24,964 bases of DNA, from NCBI GenBank assembly GCA_003427395.1, contig BFEA01000156.1:1688428-1713391 (forward strand), written 5' to 3'. Positions within the stretch are counted from its first letter, which is position 1. The number at the start of each line of letters is the position of its first letter. The stretch comes from Chara braunii (lineage: Eukaryota; Streptophyta; Charophyceae; Charales; Characeae). A program made the translations under genes and the position numbers. The notes beneath the pieces are model-generated. The model searched no databases and had not been told where the DNA came from. It saw only the letters and a program-made list of their open reading frames with translations. This document shows, in pieces, positions 9,346 through 18,480 of this stretch.

Positions 9346-10037
9346 CTCATTCTGCTCTCATGTGTCTTCTTTTGGCTGAAACCAAACAAATAAAAATGGT
9401 GACTTTCAATTTCGGACCTTAACACCCACCCAGCTGGTAGTCATGGTGTTTTAAGATTAGTTATGGGTTTCATTGGAGTTGCGCTGGAATAGCATTGTCT
9501 CTTCTTGAGTTTTGCATTATGAGCTGACCAGGATCATATCTCCCTGCATTGCTAAGGCAAGATGCTGAACCTTCGCGTCAGCCAGGGGTAATCCTTGCAC
9601 CTTCTTCCGAAAAACCCAACGGTCCTTCATTATGGCTGCACTGGACCTCAAAGATAGCTTGTTTACACTGATTATGAGGGGGCGTTATGACGGTACTGTG
9701 ATGCTCTGCTGGTAAAGAAGACCATGATAATAGCTGTGATGAACAGGAGGAGCATGTGGTCAGGGCTCGTGTGGGAAGGGGATCGTCGGCCAAGGGAGGG
9801 CGGGGTGCGTGGGGCTAGTAAAAGTTTTCATGGTGTCGGGAAAGTATACATAACGAGTTGCTGTCAGTCGAACTACGGCATTGTAAAAAAAAAAAAAAAA
9901 AAGAAATGTCATTAGAGCGGGCCTGTAGAAAATCATCTGAAAGGGAAAAAAAAAAAATAAAAAAATTTATTAGATTCAAAGTCCATGAGTAGCAAGGCCA
10001 GTGCAGACCACATGAGAGCCGTACAGTGTGTTGTATT
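9346..10037. other. Intergenic DNA, no gene
   Basis: No gene is supported. A ~38-bp string at 9621-9660 recurs inverted at about 11452-11491 (shared CAGCCATAATGA core). Poly-A runs lie at about 9883-9901 and 9945-9965. Confidence 0.5.
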
Positions 10038-10441
10038 CAAAGTTACCGGCGTTCGGGACAGGCCGAACGCCCGAACGTACGGGGACCCCTTCGGGAGGCG
10101 TTCGGCCGTTCGAGCCGAACGCGGACCAAAAAAAAAAAAAAAAAAAAGAAAGTTTTCAAACAATTCCGAAAAAAAAACTATGTTATGGAGACAAATAAAC
10201 TAAACAACATTTGCCTGAGAACTACGTCCAAATTCTTTACCAAATTTGAATTAAAAATCCAATACAGAAAATAAACACTATGATAAAAATAAGAAAAAAT
10301 AAAAAGAGAATTAAAATGAGTGAGTGTGCCAGCACCTTTTCAACACCACCATCTTTGCCGATTTTTAATTATTTTTTGGCATTGACAAATGCCCTGACAA
10401 TTTACAGATATGTAGTTTACATAATCAATAACTCATTAAAA
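10038..10441 (+). mobile_element. hAT-like MITE, left part (truncated by the gap)
   Basis: It starts CAAAGTTACCGGCGTTCGGG, matching the head of the complete copy at 23979 (GGTTGCCGGCGTTCGGG). It then has the same GAACGCCCGAACGT and GCCGAACGCGGA palindromic head, an A-run (10128-10147), and the AT-rich core with ATGTTATGGAGACAAATAAA and CATCTTTGCCGATTTTT. The right end falls in the N gap, so length, TIR pairing and target-site duplication cannot be checked here. Confidence 0.75.
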
Positions 10442-11301
10442 NNNNNNNNNNNNNNNNNNNNNNNNNNNNNNNNNNNNNNNNNNNNNNNNNNNNNNNNNNN
10501 NNNNNNNNNNNNNNNNNNNNNNNNNNNNNNNNNNNNNNNNNNNNNNNNNNNNNNNNNNNNNNNNNNNNNNNNNNNNNNNNNNNNNNNNNNNNNNNNNNNN
10601 NNNNNNNNNNNNNNNNNNNNNNNNNNNNNNNNNNNNNNNNNNNNNNNNNNNNNNNNNNNNNNNNNNNNNNNNNNNNNNNNNNNNNNNNNNNNNNNNNNNN
10701 NNNNNNNNNNNNNNNNNNNNNNNNNNNNNNNNNNNNNNNNNNNNNNNNNNNNNNNNNNNNNNNNNNNNNNNNNNNNNNNNNNNNNNNNNNNNNNNNNNNN
10801 NNNNNNNNNNNNNNNNNNNNNNNNNNNNNNNNNNNNNNNNNNNNNNNNNNNNNNNNNNNNNNNNNNNNNNNNNNNNNNNNNNNNNNNNNNNNNNNNNNNN
10901 NNNNNNNNNNNNNNNNNNNNNNNNNNNNNNNNNNNNNNNNNNNNNNNNNNNNNNNNNNNNNNNNNNNNNNNNNNNNNNNNNNNNNNNNNNNNNNNNNNNN
11001 NNNNNNNNNNNNNNNNNNNNNNNNNNNNNNNNNNNNNNNNNNNNNNNNNNNNNNNNNNNNNNNNNNNNNNNNNNNNNNNNNNNNNNNNNNNNNNNNNNNN
11101 NNNNNNNNNNNNNNNNNNNNNNNNNNNNNNNNNNNNNNNNNNNNNNNNNNNNNNNNNNNNNNNNNNNNNNNNNNNNNNNNNNNNNNNNNNNNNNNNNNNN
11201 NNNNNNNNNNNNNNNNNNNNNNNNNNNNNNNNNNNNNNNNNNNNNNNNNNNNNNNNNNNNNNNNNNNNNNNNNNNNNNNNNNNNNNNNNNNNNNNNNNNN
11301 N
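10442..11301. other. Assembly gap (860 N)
   Basis: An unsequenced stretch. It is bordered on the left by a MITE core and on the right by an 11-bp minisatellite, either of which could have stopped assembly. Frames that cross it are meaningless. Confidence 0.99.
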
Positions 11302-11404
11302 GGGACTGGATGTGGAACAGGTGTGGACCAATTATGGACCAGGTCCGGACCAATTAAGGACTGGGTGCGGACCAGGTGCGGACCAGTATGGACCAGGTGT
11401 GGCC
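11302..11404. repeat. 11-bp minisatellite, unit GGACCAGGTGT
   Basis: About nine units of 10-11 bp in a row, alternating between GGACCAGGTGT/GC forms and GGACCAATTAT forms. The array starts right at the gap edge, so it is probably longer than shown. Confidence 0.85.
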
Positions 11405-11704
11405 CACCGTCTTCCTGTGAACATCATTCACCCTGATAAAGAAGGTATACATGCTATTTTTCCAGTTCAGTACAGCCATAATGAGGGTGGGAAGGATGGT
11501 AGCCTCACCCCCTTCCCTCAATTATGGCCCAGAAATTCTTTGTGTGTGACTTGGTCTCCCTAGGCCGCTAAACCCGTTGATGTGTGTATCTGATCACAAT
11601 TACAGCCAGGATCTCCTACCGACTTTCAAAATTATGGTGCCATTATACGAGAACGAACCTGCATGTATCAGTGCTCCCCCCTACGGCCATGTACGTGCAG
11701 TCCA
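11405..11704. other. Intergenic DNA, no gene
   Basis: No coding call. It contains the plus-orientation copy (about 11452-11491) of the short inverted string also found at 9621-9660. It ends in the (GT)n tract that abuts the next element. Confidence 0.5.
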
Positions 11705-11859
11705 GTGTGTGTGTGTGTGTGCCTCGTTCCACACCACTACAAAACCCTTACTTTGTAAGGGCGCCCTTACGACGAAAATGTGATTAATTTTCCCTTACCC
11801 CGATTTTCGTTCCACAACCACTTACGAAAACCCTACACTTTGTCGCACTTACGTTTCAG

Positions 11860-12231
11860 GTGGCCCCGGTTGCGCCTAACGCGGCCGAGAAGAGAATGCG
11901 AGTGTCTGACCCGGTGTTGCGGCGGACGAAATCGTGTCCGCCACCTTTGGGCCCGTGGGAGACCCGGGCCAGCCATTTCTCCAAGGCCGGCGTGGCACTG
12001 TCGCGGGCACTCATCCACCATTACTCCAGCGCACGTGGCTTCGCGTGACTGCCGTGTGCCTTGTTTATGCAGCGGAGTCCAGCTATGGACAGCGGTGGGT
12101 GCGATGAGGCGGCGACGAGGAGATTGTCAACCACTGAGAAGAGCATGGTCGCTAGTGCTGTCCTTGCAGTGTGCCGGTACATGGAGACGGTAAACGGATT
12201 GCGGCGGGCGGCTGGGAGGACAAGCGGTTAA
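11860..12231 (+). other. GC-rich, possibly exonic block
   Basis: This block is markedly GC-rich against its AT-rich surroundings. It holds two short plausible frames: 11860-12048 and a 54-codon frame at 12067-12231 (contains STTEKSMVASAVLAVCRYME). A similar GC-rich block at 14160-14460 carries an 83-residue frame at 14210-14461. They may be leftover exons of the element's own protein. No motif is recognised. Confidence 0.25.
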
Positions 12232-12380
12232 TGGAAGGCCCAAAATTTGGAGTTTTTCGCGTCAGCACTACAAGCAATGTCGTGGGAAATTTTGCGAACA
12301 AACTATGCAGGCTCATAATACAAACATCAGAAAACGAAACAGGCAAAGAAAAACTAAAAAAAAAAACTCAAAAGGACTAT

Positions 12381-12626
12381 AAAACCCTGTTCGGAGTAGC
12401 TTTCGGAGTTCGCCAAATTTTTTCCCGAATTTGGTGTTTTTGCCAACTTTTTCGTTACTCGTCCAAATACGCTGAAATTGAATACAAATATGCCCTCGAG
12501 CACAAAACCCTATTCGGAGTAGCTTTCGGAGTTCGCCTATTTTTTTCCCGAATTCGGTGTTTTTGCCAAGTTCTTCGTTACTCGTCCAAATAACCTGAAA
12601 CTGAATACAGATATACCCTCAAGCAC
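12381..12626. repeat. 123-bp tandem duplication
   Basis: Two adjacent copies (12381-12503 and 12504-12626) are about 87% identical, both starting AAAACCCT and containing TCGGAGTAGCTTTCGGAGTT and TTCGTTACTCGTCCAAATA. The unit is 41 codons, so one frame (KTLFGVAFGVR...) reads through both copies until a stop at 12591. That openness may be chance. Confidence 0.85.
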
Positions 12627-12864
12627 ATACATATCAGCACAAAAAAAAACAAGAAAAAAGCAAAAAATCAGGGAAATATGGCAATTCATAGAATTAGCAC
12701 AAAATGTGAGGCTTTACTCTCGCGGAGGACATAATGTGCCAACATAGAGGAAGAATTGGAATGCCCGACGGAGCATCCAGCATCGCCCTTCTGCCTCGTC
12801 CACTCAAGCGACCAACACATCTTCCCACTCCTTTAAGTAGCTACGCTCTCTCTATATTGCCGCG

Positions 12865-13284
12865 CTACGTCCTCCGAACTACGAAATCCTTGCCTCGCTC
12901 CGTCCGTTCATCCACACTCCCAATGATCACCGGAAAACGCATGTACTCCAAAGCGCTAAAATAATTCCAAATCTGAGAAAACTCGACCGTTCCATCAGAA
13001 CCCGGTCGAATGTCGACTACGGTACCCGTATCTCAATCGTACCGAACAGTCCACTTGTCAGAGGAACTTCCTTTGTTTGTATCAAGCTCGTAATGTAGAC
13101 CCGATCCATGCAAAAAAGTAAGGCTGAAACCCAAAATTGCACAAACATAGTGCAGTGTCCATAAACCGTATCCCGAAAAACTCGTGCCGGAGGTAACTCC
13201 TACCCATGTATGCGGAGCATTTTGTCAACCAGTTCCATCCAACATAAAGTTTGTAAGTAACGGCACCATACGCCCGTCGGTGAT
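12865..13284 (-). pseudogene. Decayed coding stretch, unknown family
   Basis: Read on the minus strand from 13284, one frame gives protein-like text (DGRMVPLLTNFMLDGTG, HTWVGVTSGTSFSGYGLW, VDIRPGSDGTVEFSQIWNYF). It is interrupted by two stop codons and ends at a stop at 12867-12865. The other two minus frames are also unusually open for part of the span, so frameshifts are likely and the true frame is not settled. It lies downstream of, and on the same strand as, the RT fragment, so it could be another part of that element. I do not recognise it. Confidence 0.3.
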
Positions 13285-13433
13285 AAAAAATATATCTAAA
13301 AAAAACAGCTAGCTCCGAATCTAGTGTTGTTCTCCCTTTTACCTAGTGTAATCACCTTGTTGCGTTGAAACTGGTCCTGATGTTGTTCAAAATGCAAGTC
13401 TACAACCTACTTCCTCCTATGCATCAACTCATT

Positions 13434-14357
13434 CTACGACATCCAGTTAAGTACCTCAGCCGCCAATTTTCGACTTAGCTTGGTCCGTCTTAATGCCAAT
13501 AAGGCCCTCTTGAGAACATGTGCAGGGTATTCCAGCAAGGCTGCTTCAATAAAAAATAATTTAATAATGCTCGTGATATCTTGCTGCATAGTCGTGTTAG
13601 TGATGATCCTGTGCAGTGTGCCAATTATGGTGAGTGCGTTTGTCTTCTTAGGACCGTAACTCTTGAAGTGCTTAATCGTATGAAGACGTCCACGAGACCC
13701 CTCCCGTAGTGAATCGACATTCTTCAAACGGTGTGAGCACTTCAAAAGGGGTATAATCTCCTGCCTGTATACGGTCATCTCTAGGTACTTCAATACAGTA
13801 GACTCTACATCAGCCGCGCATTCAAGTTTCAGTGACGGATGATAGCAGTCCTTGAATCCTTGGATCAGATTCCGTGCCACTAGTGGATTGTCGTTCTGCG
13901 TAATCACAGCTAGAAAAACGTCGTCCACGAACCTTAAACCGTGAATGAGTCTCTCGTCTGTACCAAGTGACCTCATCCACACATGCTCATCATAACTGCA
14001 CACAAGATTCGCTATTGGCGGGCTGGACCCTTTACCCATCGGTATGCCCTGCACCTGCTTCAACAGTATCCCTTGCACTAAAAAGAAAGCATGTGAGATG
14101 TCAAACTGCATCGGTATGGCAGTTTCGGTGAAAAATTCGCCGAAAATAGCACCACCCATTAACCACGAGTGGGGGTAGGGGGAGGAGGGAGACCGCCATA
14201 GCCCAGGCGTTGGGAGACGTCTGCACGTCGTCCGGTGTATCAGACGCTCCTTTCCTGTTGTCCAACGACACTCGCACGCCCGCCTCCGTAGGGACCCCTG
14301 CAACGGTCGCGTCCACACGCAAGCTGAAACGGCTAACCACAGGGACTGCAGGACCAC
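13434..14357 (-). pseudogene. Penelope-like reverse transcriptase fragment
   Basis: A 307-codon frame. RT motif B is QVQGIPMGKGSSPPIANL (101-118), and the catalytic motif C is LRFVDDVFLAV (141-151). KYLEMTV (190-196) matches the conserved post-palm segment, followed by a thumb-like region with FKSYGPKK and YPAHVLKRALLALRRTK (277-293). This order and the MG(K)..SPPIANL form of motif B fit the Penelope/TERT-like group better than LINE or LTR RTs. Motif A is absent: residues 1 to about 66 fall in the GC-rich block and look unrelated, so the RT is 5'-truncated near 14157. No GIY-YIG endonuclease is seen in the frames read downstream. It is probably dead. A different RT lineage is possible. Confidence 0.55.
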
Positions 14358-14710
14358 AGCTGGGCGACCGCGCTACCCGTTGGAGGCTACCGTGGGACCG
14401 GCGTCCCGCGGTGTACCGGACAACCCAGCCGTTGGACCAGGAACGCGAAGGAAACACTTGACGAATAAGAAAAAAAAAAATAAAGCGTTTTTTTCGGTGG
14501 AAGTAAGAGCGCCACCTCTACTTTCAAGTCATCTCCACAACCGTCCTTACATTTGCGTCCGTTTTGGCTGGGGAGTCCTTACTTTTGTGGGGTTCGCCCT
14601 TACGACCGCGAATGTGAAAACAAATTTGACATATGTTTTTTCGTCATTAGGGAGGGGTGGAACGATGAAACCCTTACATATATGGGTTTTGTAGTGGTGT
14701 CGAACGAGGC

Positions 14711-14712
<2 letters not shown>

Positions 14713-14780
<68 letters not shown>

Positions 14781-14812
14781 CGTGTGTGCGTGTGTGTGTG
14801 TGTGTTTGTGTG
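14713..14812. repeat. (GT)n microsatellite, ~100 bp
   Basis: A near-pure TG/GT tract with a few GC interruptions, directly outside the right TIR. A shorter GT tract (11705-11720) lies outside the left TIR on the same strand. Confidence 0.95.
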
Positions 14813-14819
14813 ATATTTT

Positions 14820-15225
14820 CACCACAACAGCCCCCATTCCACCCAGATGAGTAGATCCAAAATCCATGCAGGCGTCTTTACCTCTATTGCAGACATTCAA
14901 GCACACTTGAGATGAGTCACTCCAACAATGAAACAGTTATCGAAGGGACGATCATGAAATTTTTGACGACATTGCTTGTGGCAAGCAGTGAAACCGCCCA
15001 AATTTTGAGCCCTCCAGGGACGCTGGACACGGTTTCCAGCAGGTGACGGTCCCGACCAACAGATGGAGCTGCCCAACAGGCAAAACCTCAATTTTGTTGG
15101 TTCTCTTACCGCCACCGGGATAGAGGCCTTGCACAAGGGTTTTTCATTAATATATTAAAAAAGAAAAAAGAATAAAAATTGATGTATCTGCAGATGGAAC
15201 ATGCTAAGAACCAGACTCGGTGTCC
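14820..15225. other. Intergenic DNA; weak minus-strand ORF traces
   Basis: A 79-codon minus frame (14897-15136, with GGFTACHKQCRQKFHDRPFD) looks somewhat protein-like. It has no recognisable motif and a short overlapping competitor frame. It could be a scrap of a retroelement or host exon. No gene is called. Confidence 0.3.
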
Positions 15226-15304
15226 CTCGTATGATGATGATGATGGTGATATATTTCTGCTGATTCTATGAAAACTGTGAGATAATGATACTAATGATGA
15301 TGAT
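15226..15304. repeat. (GAT)n-like microsatellite, interrupted
   Basis: Runs of ATGATGATGATG at both ends of the interval, separated by degenerate AT-rich text. Confidence 0.7.
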
Positions 15305-15311
15305 GCCAATG

Positions 15312-15762
15312 ATTAGTGTGTAAAACAATTATAGAAGATTATGTGCTATATCAACAAATCTGGCCTCCTAAACTTAGACCTGTACGAGGACATTACAACT
15401 CAGAGACAATGTCATCCTAGCCAACATCAACCATAGATGACTTATTCTTGCCACCTAGACTATCCCTAGACTCATAGGTTGTCAAGGCATCCCCCCCCAG
15501 ATCGCCACTGGATAGCCTTCCTCCCCCAGCAAATCCCCAAATCTCTCTACAAGGCGTCACACTCCTGCCATTTTGCAGGTTACAGGGCAACGCCCCAACT
15601 CCGGCCAGCGTCGTTCTGGCATCGGCAAACCAGGGGCACAGAACCAAGCAACTCTACAAATATCAGCCCGGATTCGACCATCTCAGAAATCCTGTATCCT
15701 GAATGAGGAAGAAGCCCAGATGCTGCCAAAAATTTCCAAAAACCAGAGAGCTTGATATAACA
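15312..15762. repeat. ~450-bp dispersed repeat, copy a
   Basis: Shares ordered blocks with the copies at 16447 and 16930: CCTAGACTAT, TAGGTTGTCA, CGCCACTGGAT followed by CTTCCTCCC, GGTTACAGG, CCAGCGTCG, and GAGGAAGAA-like ends. No coding frame is conserved across copies. The family is not recognised. Confidence 0.75.
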
Positions 15763-15789
15763 TGATTGATTAATTTCTATTTGGAAAAC

Positions 15790-16048
15790 ACAGCAAATCC
15801 CCCCCCCTCGCTCCTCCTTCCCTCCTTGTTCCGTCTACCTCCGCCAAAAAAGTTGTTCGTAATATAAACAACCCTATCGGCCCCATCTGGGAAGAGTCTC
15901 CTCTCTCCTCCCTTCCAGCCCCAGAGGCATCCAATTTTCACTCCCTTACCCTTTCTTAGTTTTTTGTTTTTCTTAAACAAACGGGCCAAGTGCCCAAGGC
16001 TGATATTACCAATAAGAAGATTGAGGCCAGGGTCCTCACAGTCTACCC
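15790..16048. other. Pyrimidine-rich block, no gene
   Basis: A run of C and T starting near 15797 (CCCCCCCCTCGCTCCTCC) followed by AT-rich text. It resembles blocks at 17427 and 18265. Nothing coding is seen. Confidence 0.5.
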
Positions 16049-16372
16049 AACAACAATTTCGTCAAAACGGACATTTTTTATTTTTTGTACGAAATTGAAA
16101 GTCCACTCTGCAGCCAAAATTTGATGAAATTTTGGGTAGGGCGTTCTAAAAACGCCCTACCCCCTCGATGTTTTTGGACTCAGCCAGAGTCCAGATACAT
16201 GCAGGGGGGTGCGACGTTCATGTATCTGGACTCTGGCTGAGTCCAAAAACATCGAGGGGGTAGGGCGTTTTCAGAACGCCCTACCCAAAATTTCATCAAA
16301 TTTTGGCTGCATAGTGGACTTTCAATTTTGTACAAAAAAATAAAAAATGTCCGTTTTGACGAAATCGCTGTT
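16049..16372. mobile_element. 324-bp near-perfect hairpin (foldback MITE)
   Basis: Arms 16049-16201 and 16219-16372 are inverted copies with only a handful of mismatches, around a 17-base loop (16202-16218). Each arm contains its own smaller palindrome, GTAGGGCGTTC...AACGCCCTAC. Matching ends are AACAACAATTTCGTC on the left and the inverse of AACAGCGATTTCGTC on the right. ACCC flanks both ends (16045-16048, 16373-16376) as a possible 4-bp target duplication. The transcript would form a ~150-bp double-stranded stem suitable for small-RNA processing (inference). Confidence 0.8.
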
Positions 16373-16446
16373 ACCCGGAGTGAGCGAACCGAACATGTGG
16401 AGAAGCGGCTCAGCGTCCCTCATATAATGATTTTCTTTTTTTTTAA

Positions 16447-16897
16447 TATATGGTAAGATATAAACTACAACAACAAAACCTGGCCTCACAATCTATGAGC
16501 AAGTCCTAGTCTTCCCCCCAATATCAAACACAACACTCGAAAGACAATATCATCCCAACCAGTACCGACCATAGCTGACGTGTTCTCGCTACCTAGACTA
16601 TACCCAACCCCTTAGGTTGTCATGGCAGCCCCCCCCAGTTCGCCACTGGATTGTCTTCCTCCCTCAATGACTCCCTAAACCTCTCTACCAGGCCTCAAGA
16701 TCTTGCTACAAACAGGTTACAGGCTACACCCCAGCACCGACTAGCGTCGTTCTTGCATCGGGAAATCAAGGGCACAAAACACTACAGCTTTGCAAGGCAT
16801 CAGCCATGATGATACCACTTTTGAAATCCTACATCCGATATGAGAGGAAAACTAGATGTTGCTAAGGATTGTACGAAAGCCAGATAAACTAACCATA
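16447..16897. repeat. ~450-bp dispersed repeat, copy b
   Basis: In tandem with copy c at a 483-bp period, measured at the shared TTAGGTTGTCATGGCAG block (16612 and 17095). Copy a lies 1,138 bp upstream at the same landmark. Confidence 0.8.
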
Positions 16898-16929
16898 GTC
16901 TAATGACGATGATGGTAATAATGTGAAAA

Positions 16930-17366
16930 CCATTGGTAAGGTATAACCTACATCAACACCTCCTAACCTCACTCTCTATGAACAACTTCTAGCCTCCCCC
17001 CCAATACCCAACGCAAAACTCCAAAGGCAATATCATCCCAACCAATACCTACGATAGTTGACATGTTCTCACTACCTAGACAATACCCGGCCCCTTAGGT
17101 TGTCATGGCAGATCCCCCCAATTCCCCACTGGATTGTCTTCCTCCCTCAACGAATCCCCAGATCTCTCTACCAGGCCTCAAGCTCCTGCTACAGCAGGTC
17201 ACAGAGCTATGCCCCAGCACCGGCCAGCGTCGGCAAACCAAGGGCACATAACACCACAACTTGGCAAGGCGACAACTAGGATTCTACCATCTCTAAAATC
17301 CTACGTCTGGTATGAGAAGAAACCCAGATGTCTCCTAGGGTTGTAAGAATCCAGATAAGCATGATA
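16930..17366. repeat. ~450-bp dispersed repeat, copy c
   Basis: Closest to copy b. Shared blocks include CCACTGGATTGTCTTCCTCC, CTCTCTACCAGGCCTCAAG and GCCCCAGCACCG. The short plus frames inside it (17058-17346) are not conserved in copies a and b and are not called as genes. Confidence 0.8.
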
Positions 17367-17369
17367 TTG

Positions 17370-18480
17370 TCTAATTAAGTAGATATTAATGGATCTTTAG
17401 TACAGGTTACACCGAAGATTGAAGAAATCTCCTCCCCCCCCCCTCTTTCCTTCCCATCCTATCCCAACATTGCCTCCACCGAAACGGATTACCCAGATTG
17501 CTGGCAACACATCTCATCCCCAACTTGGGACAGACCCACATTCCCCCCCTCTATCCCACAAAGCCATACGGTTCCCTCCCAAAGTATGCCTTTGCCCACC
17601 CTTTATCCTAATCTGCCCCCACTGGGATGTGTACCCCCACCCCAACCCCAGAATAGGGCAACCCCCTAAATCTGCTCACACCCTCTCCGGGGCTGCACTT
17701 CCCACATTTTGTCGCCCTTGCAGAGCGGAGTTCTACCTTTGTTACGTGAACCTTCCATCCATACGAAAAAAACGTCAATGCACAGAGAGCGAAGAATACG
17801 GTTATCATAAAAAAAAAAAAATTGGAATTACGAACTACGGAAATTTACGCTGGATAAATTTCAAAGACCAGGTTTCTGAAATAAAATTGGAAAAGAGTAG
17901 TTATGGAAGCGAATACAGAAAAAAATTAAAACATGAAAAGTGTAAATACAGATTTTGAGATTCAGAGAGATTCAAAATTTGGAAATTTGGGTATTAAGGA
18001 ATACCGTTGAGCTTAGTTCTAGGAGTTGAGAGTTACGATGATTCTGGAAGATTTGAAAAGATTATTTAGAAATTTAATTTGGATATATGATTAGGATATT
18101 TTTGTGTTGAACGACTAGATATGTTATTAGTATGATGATGTGGATGATGATTGGATGTTGATTGGATGTTGATTAGTTAGTTTTGGAGGATACGAATTAG
18201 AAGTATGAATTAGGATAATAGTTTGAAGGAATTTCCAATTAATAGATTTAAAGAAAATAGACTGGAAACCCCTCCCTTTTTCTCTCAAACTCTCTAACCC
18301 CAACCCCTTCGCCCACTACCTTTCCCCTTCTCTCCCTCCTTCCCCCCTTCCTTATTCATAGCCCATCTCCTCCCACACCATTCCTCCCTCCACTTTCTCC
18401 CGTCATCACCCCACGTCACCCCTTTTTTCCTTCAATGCAGACCCAAATCAATAGTTTGATCGGTGATACATCTCAACCCC
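17370..18480. other. Intergenic, pyrimidine-rich then AT-rich; no gene
   Basis: Two C/T-rich blocks (17427-17740 and 18265-18430) flank an AT-rich stretch with GATGATG and TTGGATGTTGATT repeats near 18130-18180. A 179-codon plus frame (17419-17958) starts in the C-rich block, is Pro-rich, and passes through an A-run giving KKKKIG. It looks like composition, not a gene. The second block may be the 5' leader of the LINE that follows. Confidence 0.45.

Larger units (their letters stand above)
11721..14710. mobile_element. 2,990-bp TIR-bounded unit inserted in (GT)n, carrying an RT fragment
   Basis: The first 27 bases (11721-11747, GCCTCGTTCCACACCACTAC followed by AAAACCC) recur inverted at 14684-14710 with one mismatch. 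Both flanks on the plus strand are GT microsatellite (11705-11720 and 14713-14812), as expected for insertion into a (GT)n tract with target duplication. Both subterminal regions repeat CCTTAC/GTAAGG strings many times, including GCCCTTACGAC at both ends. CACTACAAAA inside the TIR resembles En/Spm (CACTA) ends. However, the 14-bp match outside it and the unequal 3-bp flanks (CAC/GTG) argue against a plain CACTA boundary. Inside are a GC-rich block, a 123-bp duplication, a decayed coding stretch and a Penelope-like RT. No transposase was recognised. Confidence 0.6.

Noticed and set aside
9087-9425. Poly-Glu/poly-Ser/poly-Leu ORFs
   Set aside because: Pure products of the (TTC)n microsatellite.
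10280-11563. 427-codon and other long ORFs across the N gap
   Set aside because: Most of the frame is N; it is open only because the gap has no stop codons.
11735-14696. A plain CACTA (En/Spm) transposon defined by CACTACAAAA ends
   Set aside because: The inverted match extends 14 bp further out on both sides, and the 3-bp flanks (CAC and GTG) are not direct duplicates. Only CACTA-like ancestry is left open.
15312-17366. CRISPR-like or regulatory array
   Set aside because: The units are long, diverged and only three in number, with no regular spacers, in a eukaryotic repeat context.
17419-17958. 179-codon Pro-rich ORF
   Set aside because: Starts in a C-rich run and passes an A-run (KKKKIG). 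Composition explains the openness.
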